NCBI GenBank assembly: GCA_015179045.1
Contig: WHUZ01000005.1
Coordinates: forward strand, 558,001-622,000
DNA length: 64,000 nt
From: Kalaharituber pfeilii
Taxonomy: Eukaryota > Ascomycota > Pezizomycetes > Pezizales > Pezizaceae
Direction: 5' to 3'
Shown here: positions 57,363 to 64,000 of the stretch, one piece after another
Layout: each line of letters opens with the position of its first letter
Position numbering within the stretch: the first letter of the stretch is position 1
Made by a program: the position numbers and the translations under genes
The notes under the pieces: model-generated
Databases searched by the model: none
Told to the model about the DNA's origin: nothing
The model's input: only the letters and a program-made list of their open reading frames with translations

Positions 57363-59263
57363 AGGACATTGGTAACACAACTTCTCTATCCTATACACTC
57401 ATTGTTTCCAGCGTTCTCCCAATTGCTAAGGAAGGTGATATGCCTCCACCGGTTACGGTTCAATATGCTTCAGCACGTACAGACATTGTACTCCAGTCGC
57501 ACAAATATCAATGTGGTGAATCTTTCCGAGAAGGTAACAGCAACCAGCGCATTTAAGCGATATTAAACTGGCCAATTGAAGCAGGAGAATAGGAAATTCA
57601 CGCAGAGTCAACGTCCAATGCATGATCTTCCATCTTCACTTTCACGGAGCTCAGAGGTCAGTTGCCAGGTTACCATTATGCTGTAGCACTTATTCAGTAA
57701 CCTATGCCCGTCCAAACAGTGGTATGACGTAGTTAGTGTCCTCACGTTGTGGCGAGCCCACTCTTCATGAGTTGAGCTAGCCATTTGCGACTTGAAAGTT
57801 TAGTACAGGGTCGTTTCCACCTTTTTCTTTTTGGTTTCCAGACACTGTACACTCGAAGATTTCTTCCGTCCCTATTGATGAGCTCCTTGCAGCCCGTTAC
57901 CTAGTACACTTCCTTCTGAACATGTTAACTTAAACGGAGCACTCCCTTAGCCCGTTCTAAGATTTAATGCAGCTCGCCAACCTCTATCCAATCGCCTCTG
58001 CGGCTCCTAATGCACACCTGGGAAATATTTTGGATGGGTATGATTCGATTTCTTTCCGCGTACAACGTACAAGGCTTAAAACTACTGTATACGGTATTAT
58101 GTTGTCCTCAACCCCGCGAGAGTTCTGTGCTACATTGCCAACGTTCTATACAACCAGAGTAAACGTGTTGGAAGATCTAACATTTCCAAGACGGAAACGA
58201 ATAAGGAAATTTAACTTTTCTACGGGGCTAGTGCAACCAGATTACCAACCTTCGCGGCGGCTGCCAATTTGACCGTGGGGCGTTAAGTGGGGCGTTAAGT
58301 GGGGCGTTACGCAGACCGGAATGCAAGTACGCGTACGCGGAGTCAGCCGTTGAATCCGTTTGCCCGATAAGGAGATGTGATACACTATGCTATGTTCACG
58401 CCGGAATCATATGCATGTAAGGGAAGGCCAGCCGCATATGCAAGCATCAGTTTGAGACTTTCAGGTGTGATATATATATTTCTTCAAACGGAACTTCGGC
58501 GTGCCTTCCCTTCGTCCCTCTAAAGAATACTTGTATGCAGACTGTGATGTAGACTACCGTATTGCTGCCGCAATTCTCAATACAGATTATTATATATGCC
58601 TACGGCGTTTTCTTCGTCTTGTTTGCAAGATCTTTTGCGGACATTTGGTCAGATTGAGGGCAATTATCGGCTGAGAAACCGCACCTAGGGCTTGTGTTTA
58701 TTGCTAGCTTGAGCTAGAGCCCCTTGGTGATGAATTTGTAAATTGTAGTTTTTGCGCAGCTATCTTTGGTAAAATCATTGCATCGTTATACGATAGTTAG
58801 AACTGAGATCAAGTTTTCGAGTTTACAAACATCGACAGTCACGATATCTTCTCCGTGGATTCAAATTTGATACTTGCCATTTGCCAAGCTGGCTTCGAAG
58901 CTTGATTTACCTTTTTGCAGGTATCCTGTCTCCGGCTATAGCGGGTTGACTCAGGTAGGTTGTGGTAACCTCTGGTCATCTTTCTCATCATACTTGAAGT
59001 CAAGGGTGAAGACTCTGCTTGATTATGCTCATCTACGTCTGTACTCGAGGGGAAATTGACTGCGCGGTGCATGCTTAATAGAACTATGGCTGTCCGTAGC
59101 CGTCAGTGCGGTCTCTTGTAGTCATTGGGGTTTCCTGGCTGTGACGCTGTATCACCGCGAGTAACAAGTACTTCCTCGTATGTAAGTCCGCCCTTTCACA
59201 GAAACGGTTTCACTTAGCCAAGACACATCTCTCAAGTACCGTTGAGCTAGATCTCTGGAAGGG
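57363..59263. other. Intergenic; GTGGGGCGTTAA triplicated at 58275-58310
   Basis: No supported gene; small frames up to 101 codons without domains. Three direct copies of GTGGGGCGTTAA/C lie at 58275-58310. Confidence 0.45.
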
Positions 59264-59828
59264 CTATGGGTGTTTTACACGATTCTGGTACCATAGATAC
59301 TCCCTGATTATCGAGTCCTGGGCTCCTTGACCGCTTACGAAGCTAACGCCGAACCTCCTGCTCGTAGTATGGTTATAGTCCTTGAGAAACAAGGCCAGTC
59401 CCAGCTCCACACATTCCAGCGGCGGTAGGCGATCCACCATTTGTACTGTCTCTGCTCCAGGTTGTCCAGCAGTTACTCGTATTATATTACATCCCTGATT
59501 TAGTTCCACTACAATTCTCAACAACTTTTGATGTTGTACAGAACACCGTTCAGGAAAGCCATGGCCAGGATTGTATGCCCACTCTTCCCCGCACGATGCT
59601 GTCGGCCGTCTCTGTATCAAGTTGAGCTCTTTGTACCACCAAGTTCATGCGGCTAGCCCCTACATTTCCCCCCCCCACTATACTCCCTTCAAGGATACCG
59701 TTTCCTAAAACATCACTGTCCTTTGGCACATCCATACTTGAGCGCAAAACAGCAATGCTAGTGCGACTCTGCGCAGTGCTCGAATACAAGGTTAACGCAT
59801 GTAAGCCTGCACAAGCAACGTAGCACAT
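59264..59828 (-). pseudogene. Possible frameshifted hypothetical gene
   Basis: Two overlapping minus-strand frames could form one protein. The first starts at ATG 59828 (MCYVACAGLHALTLYSSTAQ ...MNLVVQRAQL). The second runs from about 59620 (IQRRPTASCGEEWAYNPGHG, LLRIVVELNQGCNIIRVTAG, ECVELGLALFLKDYNH) to a stop at 59264. The shift lies in their 70-bp overlap and no intron is evident. No family is recognised, and coding status is uncertain. Confidence 0.25.
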
Positions 59829-60389
59829 GGTAATGGTGTAGGCGTAGCAGCTCTCGGTTACAGCAGATTAACGTTTGAAGGAATAAGGTGCATACGCATG
59901 GATAGTCCTGCCGTGCTGCTGTGAGCGGCGGAGTAGGCAGCTGAGTTCACAGCCAACGTAACGCGATGGATCGTTTGCGGGGAGGTCGCTGGGAAGAGCA
60001 ATTTTCGGAGAGAACGAGTGGGCGAATTAGTTACTTAATGTGAACTCGACTCCTACTATCAACCAACGTATATGCAAGAAAGTAAATGAGGCAAAATCAA
60101 TAAGAAAAATTGTAAAAAAAAAAAAAAAAAAAGATACAGTGCTGTTTGAGAGAATGTACACAAAGTCTACTTTTAGCAGGCAATTCCACACATCACGACA
60201 CTCATTCGTTACCCTCATATTGCCCACACACGCGTGACCCACCGTGCTCCTGAACCTGGCGTCGACGTCGCGGTACTGCAATATGCGCTACCTACCACAT
60301 CACTATATTGTGGGGTGAGAAAAGCAATATTGGTCGTTGCTGAAGCACAAAGGTACCACAAGCACCAATCTTATATACCGCACTCACTT
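59829..60389. other. Intergenic with an A tract at 60114-60132
   Basis: Nothing supported. The A tract is not preceded by a type A or B tail. Confidence 0.4.
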
Positions 60390-61198
60390 CAGAGACAGAA
60401 GACGAAAGATGGAAAATGGTATACATAGATAGCAGCAGGATTGAGGAGAGGGCCGGCGCAGGATACTTGCGGGAGGACAGGGTAGAATCCACCTACCTGG
60501 GGACAAGAGTCACAGTCAACGATGCAGAGCTAATAGCCACGGCCAAGCCCCTAGAGAACGGCGATGAGGAAATATTGATCATCTCGGACTCGCGGTGGTA
60601 ATCGATAGACTGCACAGGCGGATGGTAAGCTGGCCCCGGCCGGATCCAGTAGAATTTGTAGGAGAGCCTAGGAAGGGAGGATAATGCAAGAAGGTTAGAT
60701 ATGGCCGTGATGTGGGTCAAAAGACACAAGGGACTGAGAGGCAACGAAGAGGCAGACAAGTCAGCGAAAATAGGGACTTTCCTCCCATACCAGGACGAGA
60801 CGATTAGGGAGGTGGGAATCCGCATGGCGGCCAAAGCGCAGTGAGCAGGAAAGGAACAGACTGGGTCTGAACTATTGACCGTTACAAAGACTGGGTGGTT
60901 TGGTACGCACAATGGCAGGCATGTTGGGAGGAAAAGGCCTGAGGGCATGGAGACATAAAGTGGGCAAGGCAGGTAACCCAGAGTGCACATGGTGCGGAAG
61001 GGAGGAGAGGGTGACACACATTTGGAGCAACTGCGAGGTATGGATGAGAAGGGGACCAGGAGGGTTGGAGACGATATATAGGCCCCGCGGTAGGAAGAGA
61101 GGGGAACGGGATTACGTAGTGGAGCTACTGAAATGGATAGAGAGATAACATAGCCCATAGGACGGCACACGAGTAATGATATAAAAAAAAAAAAAAAG
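60390..61198 (+). mobile_element. 5'-truncated LINE copy: RNase H, CCHC, tail B
   Basis: RNase H pieces (WKMVYIDSSRIEERAGAGYL, YLGTRVTVNDAELIATAKPL, EEILIISDSRW) are followed by GNEEADKSAKIGTFLPYQDE and GGKGLRAWRHKVGKAGNPEC. The motif CTWCGREERVTHIWSNC is intact C-x2-C-x7-H-x4-C. It ends LLKWIER-stop, tail B (CATAGCCCATAGGACGGCAC) and poly(A). Internal frameshifts show it is inactive. Confidence 0.85.
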
Positions 61199-61331
61199 AT
61201 CATGATTGCACTTATGTTCACATTGATTTTGTTTCTATTTTCTTGGATTTATCTCCTTTTTATTTAACCCCATCATAGCTCATAGTGCGACACACGAGTA
61301 ATGATATCTAAAAAAAAAAAAAAAAAAAAAA
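61199..61331 (+). mobile_element. LINE 3' UTR fragment with tail B
   Basis: A T-rich 3' UTR, then CATCATAGCTCATAGTGCGA, CACACGAGTAATGATATC and about 22 A. It lies directly behind the previous copy in the same orientation. Confidence 0.75.
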
Positions 61332-61808
61332 TCGTGCTCACTCCACTCGCACCATCTGCATATATCTTATGGATCCGATGAGGCTAAGAGTGGCAAGCAG
61401 TCGCGCAGCCTTCACTCCACTTGCAGCAAGAGTGTTCTCTTCGAATTACAGATGCATATGTCTGCTTCTTCGCCGTTGAACTCGACATCGAGTTCTAACG
61501 GTGGAACGAAATAACCTACCGACGACCTTGCATGCATAAATAATTCAGCTGCCTGAATCCACGATGGCCTACCTTGCTTTTTTTTTTGTTTTTTTGTTTT
61601 TTTTTTTTGTTTTTTCTGTTTCACCTCTTTCTCTGCATCCCCTTCCACGAGGCGAATTAATACTCTTAATTGTGCCACTCCGGGACTCAAATCCGAGGCC
61701 GGCGACACTGGAGCTTCAGGAGGGAAGGACGAGTGGACAGGTTTTTGATATTGCAGACTTGGGCAACATTATTAGGTAATTGTATATATTAGGAAAAGTT
61801 AAAATAAA

Positions 61809-61843
<35 letters not shown>

Positions 61844-62986
61844 GAGAAAAAAAAAATCAACATAGAATTAAAAAGGCTGCAGGTTGCCAGGATTGGGTCG
61901 TAGTAGCATTACCCTCAATTGGACAGAGTTGAACCAACCCAAAGCCAGCCACCTCCCAAAACCGGCGAAGATAAAGAAAAGATCAATATTACAGCTCTGC
62001 ACAATCAACAATTTGATCTTACCGACACATTTCCCAGCCCGAGTTTATCTCCTCCAATTCATTATAACCTGTGAGCGGAGTGGAACAACCTGCTTTTAGT
62101 ATGAGATCCTTTGATTTTAGAGTATACTGAGGCTGGAGAATCCTCTCTTCGGCAACGTAAATAAGCTTCCTGTTGCCCGACGGATGAGTTTTCTTGCCGA
62201 TCCGCCCCCTTGAAAGGGGCCCGGTTTGTGATCGCAAGTCGTACAGGGTTACCCTCTGCAAGTTTGGCGTTAGCCAGCCGAAAGCTCGTGAGGGATGTGA
62301 GTAGGTTAGTGGCATGTATTTTATGATACCGTTTAAATTACACAAAACAAGCAAGCCATATCATCTCCACCAGGAATCTGCGGAACTTGAGTAATTGGCC
62401 ATCAAAAATCATCCATCCCGTAATGGGATAGTAGTACAGTATATGCACACATGTACAAAAAGACCATAGAGAAAATAAAGAACACCAACATCACGTATAA
62501 CTCAGAGGCCAAAAAATGAATGACGATAGATGATACACCATATAAATGTTCGTTCTGTTCCACATGCACCAATTTGATAAATACTGTTCCCCAATCCCAA
62601 TCCAACCGAGAAAGAATATAATATAATGTAAGGGAAAAAAGCAAATCCGCTCAGTAACACCACATCCATACAAGTTTTTTATATTTCCACCTCCTATGCG
62701 TATGTAAGCAACAAACATAAACAATATAATCAAAAACTAGTGAATGGTATCCGCGGGAAAGGGTAACATGAATATACTAAGCATAACGCTGCCACATTAA
62801 AAAGGGTAATCGCAGAAAAAGTACAAGAAAAACAAGGGCAGCGCATGCAGTTTTTTTTTTTAAAAAAAAAGTAGAATGAACCCAGTTGAAGGAAAAAAAT
62901 ATTGAGGAACCCATTAAACACCAGACCCTTTATATCATCTCTTACTATTTCTTCCTTGCCTACACCCCCCTAATTCAAGATATGGC
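61332..62986. other. Intergenic; TAA microsatellite at 61810-61842
   Basis: No supported gene. (TAA)n lies at 61810-61842; T-rich tracts interrupted by G at 61580-61616. The right end is the 3' flank of the Kelch-type gene. Confidence 0.45.
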
Positions 62987-64000
62987 TCATTCTGGATAAT
63001 CTAAAGAGCTCATCTTTCGGTGTCCCTGAGGCTTTGACTCTTGAATATCGTCGCCCTTACCCTGTTGGTCATCGTATCGCACAGTCTTTCTTTCCTTTAC
63101 CACCGGACCTTGGGAGGCTTTTGAATGCAAACCATAGTGTCCGGCCAGCTCTTGTGGCAATGAAGTGTCTATAATAGCGTCAGTTTTGTTCGTAAACTGA
63201 GACTTCGCATGAATTCAGTAAACAAACCTGGCATCTCATGTATCGTCACTCCGTGTAACTCGACCACCGGATCAGATCTCTCCTCCAAAGGACTAATTGG
63301 GCTCAATACACTCTCCCTGTTGTCTCCCAAAGCAGTTGAAGGATGTCCATACATGTATGTTGTTCCGGTCCCGGTTCCACTCATATCATCGCTATACGTG
63401 CCCAATGGCTGATGCATCCCGCGGGAAGATTTATCATCCCCATACACACCCAATAGCCAGCTCCATGTTTGTTTGTTCTTGCGCACAGTGGATCCCTCAG
63501 TCTCGCTTGCGCTAGCATCCGCAGCACGCTTCTGTTTCCTCCTGCGTAGGATGAAAAGAATTAATGCAAGCACAGTGATGAGGACAAATAACCCTAGAAG
63601 CGTGCCGATCAATGGAGGTATGTAAGACGGGAACCCGTTTCCTTCGCTTCCCGTGCTGGGAGCCTCTGTGCTTGAAGGGCGGCCCGTTGTGTCACTTGGG
63701 TTGGTTGTAGTGGGACTGTCAACCGGTGAGTAAGACCATATAGGAGTCGTTTTCTCCTTATAAGCTCCAGTGTCTGCAAATAATTTCCCAAGCTCTTTTT
63801 CATCCCAATCTCCTGACGGTTTGGTCTTGGTTGCGCCTCCAGTACCACTAAACCATATATTCCGGCCATCAGTAATAGTCCTAATCTCTAGTTTGAGCTG
63901 ATTTCAAGAAACAGACCTTCCGCCAATAACCTTTGTGACCTGAGGTGGGACCCTATAGTCCTGCTTGACCCTCGGATCCCAACCAGTTTGCACCTCACAA
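62987..64000 (-). CDS. Kelch-type single-pass membrane protein, 3' part
   Basis: The 5' part lies beyond the window. The last blade and juxtamembrane part read TGWDPRVKQDYRVPPQVTKV, IGG|SGTGGATKTKPSGDWDEK. That pattern is typical of fungal Kelch membrane proteins. Intron 63848-63916 (69 bp; weak donor GTCTGT, acceptor TTTAG) gives the in-phase join. A Thr/Ser/Pro linker follows, then one membrane span (LIGTLLGLFVLITVLALILF) and a basic stop (RRRKQKR). A cytoplasmic tail of about 170 residues ends MSSLDYPE. Intron 63171-63227 (57 bp) joins HEMP|DTSLPQEL; without it the frame ends earlier. Possibly a cell-surface or polarity protein (inference). Confidence 0.8.

Noticed and set aside
34871..61331. 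Search for a LINE reverse transcriptase or endonuclease in the window
   Set aside because: Only regions after the reverse transcriptase (RNase H, CCHC, tails) and ORF1-like parts were seen; no YADD-type core was found.

Overview
This window looks like nuclear DNA of a filamentous ascomycete. Genes are broken by short introns of about 50-79 bp with GT...AG ends. Recognisable products are a secreted GH5-type exo-beta-1,3-glucanase, a Kelch-type single-pass membrane protein, a secreted protein with an APP1-like catalytic domain, a RING protein with a polyglutamine tract and a small cysteine-rich secreted protein. There is one nuclear tRNA gene with an intron at the canonical place. Gene density is low (about ten gene loci in 64 kb) and repeats are plentiful, as in large repeat-rich genomes such as truffles. 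That last comparison is inference only; nothing here fixes the species.

Layout. 0-5 kb: a serine/arginine-rich low-complexity protein with a TATA promoter. 5.9-11.8 kb: a block bounded by two inverted ~75-90 bp repeats, holding a degenerate ~68-bp tandem array, a GTCGAC-rich minisatellite, a tandemly duplicated Ser/Thr/Ala-rich gene (one copy decayed) and an unrecognised spliced gene. 12-19 kb: weak or decayed genes and miniature elements. 19.4-22.3 kb: the glucanase and tRNA-Arg(ACG). 22.8-27.6 kb: miniature inverted-repeat elements and tiny retroposed tails. 27.9-34.2 kb: two minus-strand secretory genes. 34.9-39.9 kb: a pile of same-strand LINE fragments (RNase H and C-terminal CCHC region), one split by a solo LTR and two by ~90-100 bp retroposed tails. 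40.3-44.2 kb: an unknown gene and the RING/polyQ gene. 46.5-49 kb: two adjacent TA-flanked miniature inverted-repeat elements. 49-55.9 kb: four copies of a LINE-derived element that carries only an ORF1-like protein. 56.9 kb: the small cysteine-rich secreted protein. 60.4-61.3 kb: more LINE 3' ends. 63-64 kb: the 3' part of the Kelch-type gene, which runs off the end.

The most interesting thread is the retroposon family. An apparently intact 1.5-kb element at 54363-55877 has 14-bp target-site duplications. Its only long ORF resembles LINE ORF1 up to the RNA-binding domain and stops where zinc knuckles usually follow. Related copies carry one of two unrelated 3' tails (A or B). Both tails can be drawn as nested hairpins directly before poly(A), and both also occur alone as 44-101 bp insertions with clear target-site duplications. 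No reverse transcriptase is seen in the window, so mobility would have to be supplied in trans.

The host genes do not form an obvious pathway. Five of them (glucanase, two type I membrane proteins, the APP1-like secreted protein and the cysteine-rich peptide) enter the secretory pathway and would act at or outside the cell surface.
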